From Reticulitermes speratus (taxonomy: Eukaryota; Arthropoda; Insecta; Blattodea; Rhinotermitidae), in contig JAJKFL010000042.1 in assembly GCA_021186555.1 (NCBI GenBank), positions 27,775,521-27,839,520 of the forward strand: 64,000 nucleotides of DNA, read 5' to 3'. The notes beneath the pieces are model-generated. The model did no database searches. It was not told the DNA's origin and saw nothing but the letters and a program-made list of their open reading frames with translations. Below are positions 12,228-23,329 of this stretch, piece after piece. The position numbers and the translations under genes are program-made. Every line of letters begins with the position of its first letter. Position 1 is the first letter of the stretch.

Positions 12228-12720
12228 AAGACCACTCGTTGCAGTGCATAAGACCACTAGGTTTGCTAACTAACTCCATGGAGCAGAGTATTTTTTGAGG
12301 AGCTAATAGTTCCTCACCTGGTCTAGAAATTCCCTGCATTTTGTGGAACTCCAAGGTTTATTGCCATGTTTAAAAGATCCTACCACCTATCCCTATTCTG
12401 AGCAAGATGAAACCAGTCCACGCCCTCCCATACTACTTCTTTAAAATCAGTATTAATATTATCCTCCCATCTACATGTAGGTCTTCCAAATGGTTTCTTT
12501 CCTTCATGTTTCTCCATCAAAACACTGCATAAATTGTTTATCTTCCCCTATGTGCCACAAGCTCCACTCCTCTCATCTTGCTTGATTTGATTACCCAAAT
12601 AATATTTGTGTACAAATCATGATGCTCCTTGTTATGCAGTTTTCTCCAGCCTTCTATTACTGCCTAGCTTTTAGGCCCAAATATCATTCTCAGTTCATAA
12701 TAATAATCGCTCCTTTAGAA
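12228..12720 (-). repeat. RTE-like LINE 3' end
   Basis: Minus strand: EGWRKLHNKEHHDLYTNIIW, VIKSSKMRGVELVAH, then GRPTCRWEDNINTD-like text in shifted frames, ending gttccacaaaatgcagggaa and ccatggagttagttagc. Collinear with 49500-49940. Many stops. Confidence 0.75.
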
Positions 12721-13247
12721 TATATCACTTGTATTGTAAAGCTTTAAGTACCTGTACATAGAAATTTTAAGTTAGAAGTTAAGGAGATTACTCAGCATCG
12801 AACTGTATAACGTTTTTCATTTGGTTACAGCCTCTGTGGCAAATCGTGTTATCCAATGATTTGAATCAGGATATAGACTTCTATTTTTATTGGCCAGTTT
12901 CGTTTCTTTGGATTACAGATAAATGTTTCCAAAAAGTAAAACACCTCATGAAATTTCGTCAGTCTTCTCTTGTAAACACAAAAATGGAAATAAGCACACA
13001 TAGTCTGCCAGTGTCTGTTACACATACTATACAGTGTATGCCTAAAATAATTTTATCTATTTTTAAAAAACAATAGAAATATGTGAATGAAAAATGTAAT
13101 TATGGCAGATAATGTTTGTTAAAATTTTCTCTTTGGTTTTGTTAATAAATGTTAAAATTTTCTCTTTGGTTTTGTTAATACATGTATTTTAATTTTGTTG
13201 AATATCATAAGTATAGCAGGCTACTAACATTTTCAGTGGGAGCCAGG

Positions 13248-13560
13248 ACAGTTCACTTAGTCTAGTGAATAGGCTGTGGGTTGGAAAATCTAGGAATTGG
13301 GGTTTGATTCCTAGCACGGACAAGAGATGTTTGTCTCCTCCAAAGCCTTCAGCCTCCTGCCCACTTGGTGCTGGAGGCACGTTCCATGAGGCTTAAGTGG
13401 CTGGTGTGAAGCTGACCACTCACCTCCTTCTAGTGACGAGACTGAGGATGCGTGAAACAATACTCCCACTCCGCAGTACATATTCATGGCATAGTGAAAA
13501 ATTAAGCCCAAGGAGAAATTTACCTTATCATTTTCATGCAAAGGGCCTTGCATGGCTCAT
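13248..13560 (+). repeat. tRNA-derived SINE, family B, near full length
   Basis: Head cttagtctagtgaataggct, B box tggggtttgattcctagcac, body gtctcctccaaagccttcag, gctgaccactcacctccttc, cattttcatgc. The minus ORFs over it are shadows. Confidence 0.7.
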
Positions 13561-14258
13561 ATAAATAAACCATATTTCATCAAAATTTCCCATTTCATCT
13601 AATTTTCACAGGAGATTTTGGAGGTGAAAAATGTGACAACAAGTTTTGCACCAAAAAGCATTCCTTGTTACACACACAAGTCTACACATACATAACACCT
13701 AAAAGGTATATGGATGTGTGCATGATGGATGAAACCTTCATTTAGGAAACAAAAGATATCAATAATTTGTATAAAATGTGCAGTTTAATTTGTTTTTTTT
13801 TTGTATTTTCAACGGTTTGTCAGGCTAAAAATTCAGTACATATGAATTAAAGTGAATGGATGGCGGTTTTTTTTGTTTTTTCAACTGTTTTTTCAGACAA
13901 AGAATTCAGTAGATATAAATTAAAATGAATGGATGACAACTGTGCATGAGGGGAGGAAGCACTTTTCTCTCCCCAACACACAGTTTAGTGAGTAACATTG
14001 GCAAAACAAAACCAAATTTGTAATATTTAGCATATCAGTATTTTCCTTGACATATGAAGTCATTGTTAATGTGACGGATGGAAATGGCGAGTTTCATGTA
14101 TGCCTTGCCATTTATAGTCTGCTTTTTGAAAATATCCCATTTTGCCTTAAGTTTACTTACTATACAAAAACTGAAGACACTGTGGACATCATAAATGTTT
14201 ACAGATATTTATCTTATTTTAATATTAAGTAAAAAAATATCTGATATAACCTTACTAG

Positions 14259-14456
14259 GCCACCTCTACACGCATTGTTGGTGGCATCTGGTGGTTCTTT
14301 ACACTCATCATCATTTCATCCTACACGGCAAACCTGGCAGCCTTCCTTACAGTTGAACGGATGATTACACCTATTGAAAATGCTGAAGACTTGGCAGGAC
14401 AAACTGAGATTTCATATGGAACACTGGAGAGTGGATCCACTATGACATTCTTCAGG
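14259..14456 (+). CDS. Kainate-type glutamate receptor, exon with M3 gating helix
   Basis: Sixty-six codons, phase 0 at both ends (acceptor cttactag, donor gtaagc). It encodes [19 protein letters not shown] then the hallmark [15 protein letters not shown] gating motif of M3, followed by the start of ligand-binding lobe S2 ([27 protein letters not shown]). It continues directly from the exon at 2038 with no missing residues, so the 12-kb gap between them is one intron. That intron is filled with minisatellite, SINE, LINE and mariner remnants. Confidence 0.95.
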
Positions 14457-15609
14457 GTAAGCCGTACAAAACACACCTCTATTTCAACTTCAAATCTGTT
14501 CTTCGTTTCGGTCACATTTTTGTATTTCTTTTGAAAGAAACACCATAAATATTTGATAAAATACTAGAGCTTATATACAAGCTAGTACTTGAGCTAAAAG
14601 TGCAACTCGACATAAGCACAGAAATTGTACATACTCACCATGTCTCAGGACTAGCTAAGAATATGTAAGAATGGCCATATGTCAAATTATAGACAGGCAG
14701 TAGCATGTTACTTGTAAATACAGACTGGATCCAGAAAGCAAGCAGGGTATTACCATAGAACTGTAATAAACAATGGCCAGATCTGAAATATTATCAAAGT
14801 ATTATGTCATATCTTGTAAAGCAATATTAGATGTCAAGTAGTGGCCAGGTACTGGCACAGATTTTTAGGTAATGTTTGTGTTCTATCATATAAATGGATA
14901 ATAGTGCTGGATCTCATATGGCAGCTAGGTATTAGCAGTACTGATCAGATAACACCATTGAAATTGTTAGTTTATAGACGTCAGAAAGCATTATGTATTC
15001 ACACAGAACTTACAGACATTATTCTCAGTAACAAGCAGCATAGAAATTGACAGTGGACCAAATCTTGAATGGTGGCGAGGTACCCTTACAGAAATTGAAA
15101 ATAAAAGCAGGATATCAAAGGGTATCAAGACATTAGCACAGAAATTGTAAATAGTGGTTGGATTTCACATAGTATCAGGTTATGGGACAGAAATGTTATC
15201 CCAGTGTTCATTCTTATTGTTGAAAATTGAAACCTGATAGTCCAGTTCACAGGCAGTCGATTTGATGTCTGTGCAATTCCAGTTACAGCAAACAAAAACA
15301 GGGACATAGATGGGGATAGGCAGTAAGTGGTTTGCTTGCCCCGGACGGCGGAATTCAAGGGGTGACAAAATGGGTGGCAAATTGAATATTTTAAATGAAA
15401 ATCTTTTACTTTCTGCACTCAACAAATTTTGTTTTATTGAGCCAAATAAATGGAAATGCAATAAATGATTGCCATTATTTTAAACTTCGTAATTTGTGTT
15501 GAGGGCGGCCATTGTGATTGCTCACCCTGGTCGCCAAAAAGCCTAGCTACTCCACTGAGCAGAAACAAATCAAGGTAACCTTTCTTATTGTCACTACTGG
15601 TATTTACAG

Positions 15610-15835
15610 GACTCAATGATAGAGACGTACAAGAAGATGTGGAGATTCATGGAGAATAAAAAACCTTCAGTTTTTGTCTCCACTTACGAGGAAGGAATAC
15701 AGAGGGTTCTGGAAGGCAACTATGCATTCCTCATGGAATCGACAATGTTGGATTATATAGTACAGAGAGACTGCAATCTGACTCAGATCGGTGGTCTTTT
15801 GGATTCCAAAGGTTATGGCATAGCAACACCCATGG
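15610..15835 (+). CDS. Kainate-type glutamate receptor, exon of ligand-binding lobe S2
   Basis: Encodes [20 protein letters not shown], then [20 protein letters not shown] and [20 protein letters not shown], ending [15 protein letters not shown]. The LMEST and YGIATP stretches are S2 ligand-contact regions in this family. The acceptor is atttacag, phase 0; the donor is G|gtaagt, phase 1. The next recognised exon (26344) supplies the remaining GT of the Gly codon. No internal stops. Confidence 0.95.
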
Positions 15836-16054
15836 GTAAGTCAGAGTAAGTGAATAGTACCAAGATTTGCAGACTACATGATGGGAGAAGCATAATGATA
15901 TGTGAAGAATGGGGATGTAAATTGCACTTAATATGTTTTAAACATTACTTCTGCATCCCATTGTAAATGCTGGGATAGCAGAGAAACTCTTCAACGTGTG
16001 ATACAATTTTGTACATTACCTACTGTCACTTTGCTTTAAACCTGGCAACGAAAG

Positions 16055-16180
16055 ATTCTAACTAACTCCATGGCACAGAATCTTCCTTATAATATTGCAG
16101 TTACTCACTGATAAGAAATGTTATTCACTTAGGGAACCTAATGATTCATCACCTTCACAAAACCCTGCCACTGGACTGTG
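16055..16180 (-). repeat. RTE-like LINE 3' end fragment
   Basis: ctaactaactccatggcaca and ttagggaacctaatgattca are the reverse of the 3' end of the RTE-like family (ctccatagagttagttag, gaaccttcgggttcc). Confidence 0.5.
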
Positions 16181-16339
16181 TACTGAGCTAATTCAGCTCA
16201 TTTTACCTGTTTGAACTCGGTGTCTATAATATACATTTATTATTTAGCTTACCAAGGGATCTCGCCCCTTCAGATCTCGACTAAAATTTTAAATGCATTT
16301 ATTATGTTAATCATGTGTGAATTTCAGCAATACTACGAA

Positions 16340-17195
16340 GGTCGGTATGAAAGTAATTCCTCCTATTTTCTCTCAGGTTCTATAACTACAATTACAATTA
16401 AATTTACGTATATCATGGGTACATGCTTCACAAGGTAGAGATTATTTTTCCACGAAGTCTCTTTCATTATCAACACACTTTTTCCATCTTTGTGTGAGAC
16501 GCTGTATGCCGGTCGCGTAAAACTCTTTGTTGGAGCGTCGGAGCTCTTCAGGCTCGCTGTGTTTCATCTCCTCGTCATCCGCAAAACATCGTCGTTGGAG
16601 TGCATCCTTCAAGGGGCCAAAACGATTGATGTCGGAGGGTGCTAAGTTAGGACTGTAGGAATGATGAGGGAGAACAACTTGAAGGTGAAGTCGTCTGCAT
16701 GTAAAGTCATGGCTATCGTCTTCTGGGACACTGAAGGACTCTTGTTAGTGGAATTCTTGAAGAGAGGTGCCACACTCAATTCAGACCAATATGTGCAGAC
16801 ATTAAAGAAGTTAAAACGACAAATTCGAAAGGTTCGGCCAAACAGGAAGATGAACCAAGTCTTTATCCTCCCTACAGTCCCGATTTAGCACCCTCCAACT
16901 TCCTGCCCTTTGGCCCCCTGAAGGATGCACTCCGAGGATGCCGTTTCGCCGACGACGACGAGCTGAAACAAAGCGTGCGTGAAGAGATCCGATGTTCAGC
17001 AAAAAGTTTTTGGCGACCGGTATACAGCGTCAAATGCAAAGGTGGAAATGTGTTGATAATGAAGGAAACTGGAAAAATAATCTCAGCTTTGTAAAGGACG
17101 TATGCATGATATCTGTAAATTTAATTATAATTGTAGGTATAGTTTCTAAGAAGAAAAATATGGGACATTATTTTCGCACCTCCCCTCATGGAATA
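16340..17195. mobile_element. Palindromic mariner: two 3' ends in opposite orientation
   Basis: On minus, 16446-16665 encodes FGPLKDALQRRCFADDEEMK, FYATGIQRLTQRWKKCVDNE, RDFVEK stop. On plus, 16661-17090 encodes KVMAIVFWDTEGLLLVEFLK, NSDQYVQTLKKLKRQIRKVR, then SPDLAPSNF, FGPLKDALRGCRFADDDEL, TGIQRQMQRWKCVDNEGN. Both terminal regions then match in inverted orientation (gtgtgttgataatgaa.., ttaattataattgtaggtat). So the element has two mariner 3' ends facing outward. The plus half is frameshifted. Confidence 0.78.
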
Positions 17196-18799
17196 GAATA
17201 GAACAGAAGTAGGGCGGGCACCAGAGTGTCCCATGCACATTGACGATTTCTGATCCTTTGTGCAGTCCTTATATTCATTTGTTTAGCAGTTCTGCACTTT
17301 GAACAAAGTGCAGTAACCTGCTTACAGGGATATCCTTAAAGTCCCCTAGTTTCATAAAATGATACCCCAGGTACCTGAATCTTATTGCAGCCAAGGCCTC
17401 ACAGTCGCCGAGAACATGCGAGGCCGTTTCAGATGCCTGTTTGCATCTATCACACTCGGGACTATCTACTAGCCCCAGTTTAAACAAATGTCCCTTTAAA
17501 TGACAGTGTCCTGTGAACAGCCCTGTCAGTATCCTTAGCTGGTTTCTGTTCAAACTGAGTAGTTCTCCAGCTCTTCTAGCAGAGGGTCTTTTGAGAAAGT
17601 CTCTAGCTGGTCTTTGTCCATGAATGGACTGCCAGTATTCTGTATGTTTCCTATTTGTCCATCCCCTGATCACCTCCCTGGCAATCTTAGTAGATATGCC
17701 CAGGGCAGGCTCAGGTCCTATAAATGGACGTTAGGAGCCCTGTCTAGCTAGTTGATCAGCCTTTTCTTTCCCATCAATTCCCATATGTACCGGCACCCAT
17801 ATCAACTGAACTCTGTTATGTTCTGCCAGTCTCATTAGGGATTGATGTCAGTCCCAGACTATTTTAGAATTAATCTGGAAGTTATTAAGCGCGTTAATGG
17901 CTGCTTGGCTGTCTGAGAGAATATAGATGTTCCTACCTTTGTAGCCCTTTTCTATATTCTCCATTATACATGCCTTAGTGGTATATATTTCCGCCTGGAA
18001 TACCGTTGTGTGATGCCCGAGGCTGAAGCTATGCCTCCTCCTCGAGCCCCATTTATACAGCCCGGCACCAGTGCCCTCATTGGTTTTAGACCCGTCCGTA
18101 TACCAGACCAGGCCTTCTTGATTGTCTGGATTAAATCCATTCTGCCATTCATGCCTGCTGGAAAGATGAACCTTGAATGGCTTATGAAATACATATCTCG
18201 GTATCATTCTATCAGTCCCCATTAGAAGGATGGGTTCTGCTCCATGTCCTGAGCCTTTTTTGCATGACTATAGTTAGTAGATCTAGGTCTCCACTGTTGA
18301 TTGCACGTGATTCTATAGAGACCTGCCTGTGCCTCCGCCTCAATTACCACATGCAGAGGCGGGAGTCCCAGGAGAACCTCCATTGCTGGTGTTGGAGTAG
18401 TCTTCATCGCCCCCGTTATAGCCAGGCAGGCTAGTCTCTAGCTTATTAAGCTCCCTCCTGCTGACGCAGTTGACCCTCGTCCACCACACCGTTGCACCGT
18501 AGGTTAGAATAGGTCTAATTATCATAATGTAAATCCAGTGTAATACCTTTGGCTTCAAACCCCAAGTTTTACCAAATGTACCTTTTCAGGTCCAGAAAGC
18601 TCTATAGGCCTTGTTTATCACATTTCCTAGCTGTGTCTTCCATGTCAATCCCTTGTCAAAAGTGAGTCCGAGGTATTTGACTTCTGTAGCAAGTTGCAAT
18701 TTATGTCCAGAGAGGTTTGTTTCTTTTAAGCCCCTTAAATCTCTCTTCCTTGTGAATGGAACTACCACCATCTTTTGTGGGTTTATAGACAACTGAGTC

Positions 18800-19010
18800 A
18801 ATATAGTTTTCTCGGGCGCACAGCCGCGTCAACTCGTTTAAATACAACGTTCCGGGGACTAGCTCCGTCCCCATCCTCAGGCAAAACTGACTTAACATAC
18901 TGCTCGTGTGGCCCGTGTTTTTCTACCTGCCGCTGCAGGGAGAATCAGACCGGTTCGTAGTGCCGAAACAGTTAAGTTGGTGGGCGGGCTGTTAACTGTT
19001 GTGCTCTCAC
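18800..19010 (-). repeat. Penelope-type fragment with hammerhead-like motif inside the R1-type LINE
   Basis: Minus strand: CCTGAGGATGGGGACGGAGC then TAGTCCCCGGAACGTTG. Core CTGAGGA, T, stem II GGGGAC/GTCCCC (six perfect pairs), but GGAA replaces GAAA. It separates the RT remnant from ORF1 of the surrounding LINE. Confidence 0.4.
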
Positions 19011-19868
19011 GCCTCGCTGCGAGGTCCTTATCTGTCGTATTGCGGGCTGCCAGGCTCTGCTGAGTATGTAACCGCCATCCCTGTGGGACAGTTCCCAGTC
19101 CTCCCTGTGGGCAATGAATGGCCCCAGGTTTGGCTATCGTTCTCTTAGCTCTATTGTTTCTCCTGCAGTAGCTCCCGGGAAGTGAAATCTATACAGTTCC
19201 CTCAGGGTCTCTATTCCTGGTTGTGTGTGACAGCCATTAGGTAGTTTGAAGGAACCCACCTTATTGGCCGATTGATCGGCCATGATCCTCATCTCTCCAG
19301 TCTGTAGGATCGGAGAAGTGGGCGTCCCCCATCCGGGGTCTCGCGAAACACTTCCCCAACCTTGGCCAATACCGAGTTTACATCCTCCAGGGACAGCTGC
19401 TCCTCAGGATGGGCCAAGAGGATAGCCACCCTAAAGTTGAGGAGTGTTTCCTTATATGACCCAGGCTCCAAAGGAGTCTTGGGTTTTTTGGGAGGTTTCT
19501 CTGTGGGAGTGTGGCCCCCCAGACCTGGTTCATTTAGGACCCATTGAGGGCTGAGGCTAGGTTTCGTGCCCCGGTAGCGTTAAGCTCAAAGTACCACTCT
19601 GCCCCTCCTTAGCCTTCCTGAGTCTTCTCCTAGCGGCCCCAGAAAATTTGGTTCTCGCTGTAGGAAGCTGTTGGACTTTAATGTCCTCCTCAGCTGATTT
19701 GCCTATAGAGGCTCCCTGCTCTGTCAGGCGAGATGGTCCGGCCTCAGGTGTAACCAAATGCTCAGTGTCCCTAGATTTGCTGGAAGACCCAGCTCCCTGG
19801 GGTGGTTCGCCAGGATTGGCCCCCTGTTGAGTGTATTTTTGCAGGTGTCTCTGTACAACAGAGTCCCT

Positions 19869-19960
19869 GCGTTTAGAAGATTTATTCTCTTTAATCTTTG
19901 CAGTCTCCATTTTGGCGTTTAGAAGATTTCTTCTCTTTAATCTTTGCAGTCTCCATTTTG
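19869..19960 (-). repeat. 46-bp tandem duplication at the ORF1 start
   Basis: Two copies of gcgtttagaagatttattct..gcagtctccattttg (19869-19914, 19915-19960) differing at one base. It duplicates the ATG-proximal codons of LINE ORF1, so the element may start at either. Confidence 0.85.
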
Positions 19961-20325
19961 GGTCCCACGAGTATTGGGGAAGTAACGATCACCACCCGCA
20001 GAGCCCCATACGGGTGGAAGGCATAAATTCAACGGGGTACTGCCTGGTGCCCCGAGGGGTTCGTCTGCGACACTGCATTTACCACCCCAGTGCCATGCAG
20101 CCCTCGGCACGATGCCTCACACCTTGGTTTGGGTAGACCATTGACCCTGTTAGTCGCCTACAGACGTTACCCCCCTCCGCGACGGGACGCCAGGGGTTGG
20201 TTTTTGGAGGAGCACCGCCTCTCGTACTAGTAATGCTGTGCTACTGCTACATAGTTGATGCAAATCGTGAGCCATAAAAATGTGAAATTTTTTCCTGCCC
20301 TTTGCTGTTTCATCTCACCCTTGTT

Positions 20326-20520
20326 CAGATACCTTCAGTTAGTCACCAGCCTCTCACTACAGAGGTCTGGGTTCCATCGCAGGCGGCATGTGGGATTTAT
20401 GGTGGACAAAGTAGTACTGGTACAGGTTTTCTCCGAGTACTTAGGCTTTCCCTGTCAGTACCATTTCACCAGTGCACACAGTGCACCACGCCACAGGAAT
20501 AAATTCCTGTGGCGTTAATG
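20326..20520 (+). repeat. tRNA-derived SINE, family A
   Basis: gttagtcaccagcctctcac, gtctgggttccatcgcagg (decayed B box), gtgggatttatggtggacaa, tggtacaggttttctccgag. Plus-strand copy of the 21744 element. Confidence 0.7.
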
Positions 20521-20539
20521 GTATATAACCTTATTACCT

Positions 20540-20575
20540 GAGCATACTTCTTCCCCCCCCCCCCCCGCCCCCCAA
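20540..20575 (+). repeat. Poly-C tract
   Basis: A run of C broken by one G (about 20551-20572), likely a slippage-prone tract and assembly weak point. Confidence 0.8.
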
Positions 20576-21743
20576 ACGAAAATATATTGTAGTTTTTGCC
20601 ACTGCATTTTAGCGACATGATTATTTTTACAGTGCCCCTTGTTTCAGGTTTATTTGTTATGCATATCGTCTAGACAGTTTGGTATATTCCCATTTCTAGT
20701 TGATTTGCTATCATTTCACTAATATTTTTAGTCTTCTTTTACTCGTATTTAGGTAGTTTCTGTTTTGTACTACTACCTGGAAAAGAAACTTGGACACTTG
20801 CATGAATATCTAGTAACACCCACCTGACCAGCAGGATGATTTCCTTTTGGCAGTGAACGGGATTAAATCTATTACCGTTTAATCCATTGTCCCAATGCTG
20901 ATACAAAACTGCAAGGAAATTATAAGGTCAAGTAAATATTACTGAAATATATTTTACTAGTGTCTAAAAATGACTGTTAGTTTGTATTCTGCAGTTTAAC
21001 CCTGTGCATCCAAGCTGGGTTCGAAGTGGAAAATTTTTAACCAGTGCTGTGGTGGTATCTTGCAGTCGATTTCATAAAAAAGTGGCCTGATTAACACAAC
21101 AATCCATCACTGACCACCTAATGAACGAGCGTATGGAGGAAATGAACCTTGTTATCTCCAACTAGTCCGGGGTTCCCTTGGGTTCATGACTAAATGCTGG
21201 GTAGTGTAGCCTAGCGTTATGCTGTGGGTAAGAGTACGGGTAGTAATTTGAGGAAGGGAGCAGTAGATGCGTTTTTTTTTCGAAAAAGTATGGTTTGATT
21301 ACTTGCTTCGAAGTATATTATCGTAATATTTTCTGCAGTAACCCTTCACGTTTTCCTTTTTGACCTGACTTCACACAGTAAACCTTGCACTGGGGAAATC
21401 AGAGCCTTAGGCCGGTTAGCACCAATTCACACACTCGGCAGGTTACAACAATGAGATAGGTCCTACCTGACATACTGCAGACCACCAAGATGATGATAAT
21501 GGCAGCAGCCATTACGTGGTGTCGTCGCTTAGGCTCTTAGAGTACAGTAAATTGATGACCACAACTTCTTAACCTCCGGTCGGCAACGTCTCCCCCAGGA
21601 AGTGCTTTCTGACCTCCTAATTGGCAATTCCATGAGTTTTTAAGTTACAATTCTGCAGCACTCTCAGTTCTGTTTCCTAGTCGTAGTAACACTTGTTCTG
21701 ATTGCTACGTTGGAAGCCTGCTGACATCACTAGTTCTTTATTT

Positions 21744-22041
21744 TTTATTTTTTTTTGTTTACACGATGAAGGGCCCCGCAGCAGATGCTACGGACGCACC
21801 ACAGCCTTAAGGCTTTTTGTGCAACCCTGTGATGAAGTGAAGATGAGCAGTTATTTTACCAAGTTTTACAAGTAATGGAGCACCAGTGGAATGGAATTGA
21901 CAGGGAAAACCGACAACTCGGAGAAAAACCTGTCCCAGTGCCACTTTGTCCACCACAAACCCCACATGGACTGACCCGGGATCGAACCCGTGCCTCCGCA
22001 GTGGAAGGCCGGCGACTAACCGCCTGAGCCATGGCACGGCC
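21744..22041 (-). repeat. Full-length tRNA-derived SINE, family A, with 12-bp target duplication
   Basis: Flanked by agttctttattt at 21732-21743 and 22042-22053. Read on minus: A box tggctcaggcggttagtc, B box cgggttcgatcccgggtc, body gggtttgtggtggacaaagt, ggcactgggacaggtttttc, ending in an A-rich tail. Complete head, body and tail make this the reference copy of the family here. Confidence 0.85.
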
Positions 22042-22299
22042 AGTTCTTTATTTGGTCTGATATACTTACAACAAGGAATCACATATTCGGCTGAATACTG
22101 GAATGGCGTAAACTGCTGCAATAATTAGGGCAGGTGGGCAAATTATGGTCAGTGGCCCAATCTCGTAATGTAGATTACGGCATTACAACAAGAACGCTAA
22201 AATATCTGTGTACGGTTTTAATATACATATATATATAATTAAATGTGATTCATATTAATATTGAAATATCAAAGAAATTATACACCACCACAATAAGAA

Positions 22300-22510
22300 T
22301 AATCCTCTTCTGGGTTGTTACGCGGTGTAGGTTGGTAGCTGATTATTGACGTTTCGGGATGGCCTATCAGTCTCATCTTCAAGTGTCAAGTAGCCCTCTT
22401 CTTGAACTGCTTTATCTTTAAATGTGGGACAGATACGCTGTTCCGAAACGCCTGTAAACAGCTACCAACCCACGCCTCATAACACCCCAGCAGTTCGAAG
22501 GTTTCATGGA
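22300..22510. repeat. Foldback element with degenerate hammerhead-like arms
   Basis: Left arm cttctgggttgttacgcggt, gtaggttggtagctgattat, gacgtttcggga; right arm tccgaaacgcctgtaaacag, ctaccaacccacgcctcata pair as inverted repeats. On minus the left arm reads TTGAAGATGAGACTGATAGG then CCATCCCGAAACGTC. Confidence 0.6.
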
Positions 22511-23124
22511 TCAGGTAACAAAATAATAAAAACTTTAATCATATGAAAATTATGTGTTTTCATATTTTAATATTCATATTCGTACATCTCTTCAGCAATA
22601 TAATTTAAAAAAAATCGCAACAAGGTCTTATACAAAAAAGTCCATTATATCTATTATTATCCCTGCCAACTTCTTCTTTAACACAAACTGTCAAGCTGTC
22701 TACCTGCCCGCCTGCCCGTCTTCCTTTGCCTGTCATGGCTTCACATATTTAGTCAGCTGGGACTGGTTCATCGGTGGTCCAACAAAGTTTACGAAAAGCA
22801 AATTAACAACCGTTTGAATATTAATGAACTTTGTTTTGCTATCATAATGTACTTAAATTCCATTCTCACAGGTAGACGTAGATATAGTGGAGACTGCTTT
22901 CATAAGTGATTTTAAATTATCAGAAGGTTTTTCTCTGACAATTTTAAACTCTCGAAAACCACGGGTTACGGATGATGTTTTGTCTAAATGAAACTAAACA
23001 CCATTTTTTCACAAAGTTTTCTTTCGTGCTCATTGCCATACTGAATATTAACTTCTTGTGGCCAGTTTCAAAATCGAAGTATATCAATGCGAATTTTGAG
23101 GCTCATACAGCGGTGTGGTTGATG

Positions 23125-23325
23125 ATCCAAATCTTCTGGGATATAACGCTGTGTCGTTGGGTGAGTGGTTCCCGGCATTTCAAAGGATCATGTTGCCTTC
23201 GCCTTCGAGGATAAATCATTCCAAAAGGACTGCTTGAGTCATAAAGATGGAGGTATTACGAAACTTCGAAACGTCGGGAACCACTGACCCAACGACAATA
23301 TGTCACATCCCAGTAGGGCCGAATG
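23125..23325. repeat. Foldback element, decayed
   Basis: Left arm tcttctgggatataacgctg, gggtgagtggttcccggc; right arm acgtcgggaaccactgaccc, aacgacaatatgtcacatcc are inverted repeats. The right arm has the GATGGAGG..(CGAAAC)GTC block of the family. Confidence 0.55.
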
Positions 23326-23329
23326 CTCA

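Larger units (their letters stand above)
17205..20235 (-). mobile_element. R1/Jockey-type LINE with ORF1 start, RT end, RNase H; internally rearranged
   Basis: Minus strand from 20235: 5' leader, ORF1 beginning METAKIKENKSSKRRDSVVQ (19910), then the end of RT (INPQKMVVVPFTRKRDL, LATEVKYLGLTFDKGLTWKT), IIRPILTYGATVWW, and RNase H (VWYTDGSKTNEGTGAGLY, VFQAEIYTTKACI, ILSDSQAAINAL, covering D-E-D). The end is a knuckle domain: TGHCHLKGHLFKLGLVDSPE, CDRCKQASETASHVLGDCEA. Endonuclease and most of RT are missing. A 46-bp tandem duplication lies at 19869-19960, and a Penelope-type fragment at about 18800-19010 occupies the gap. Confidence 0.85.
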
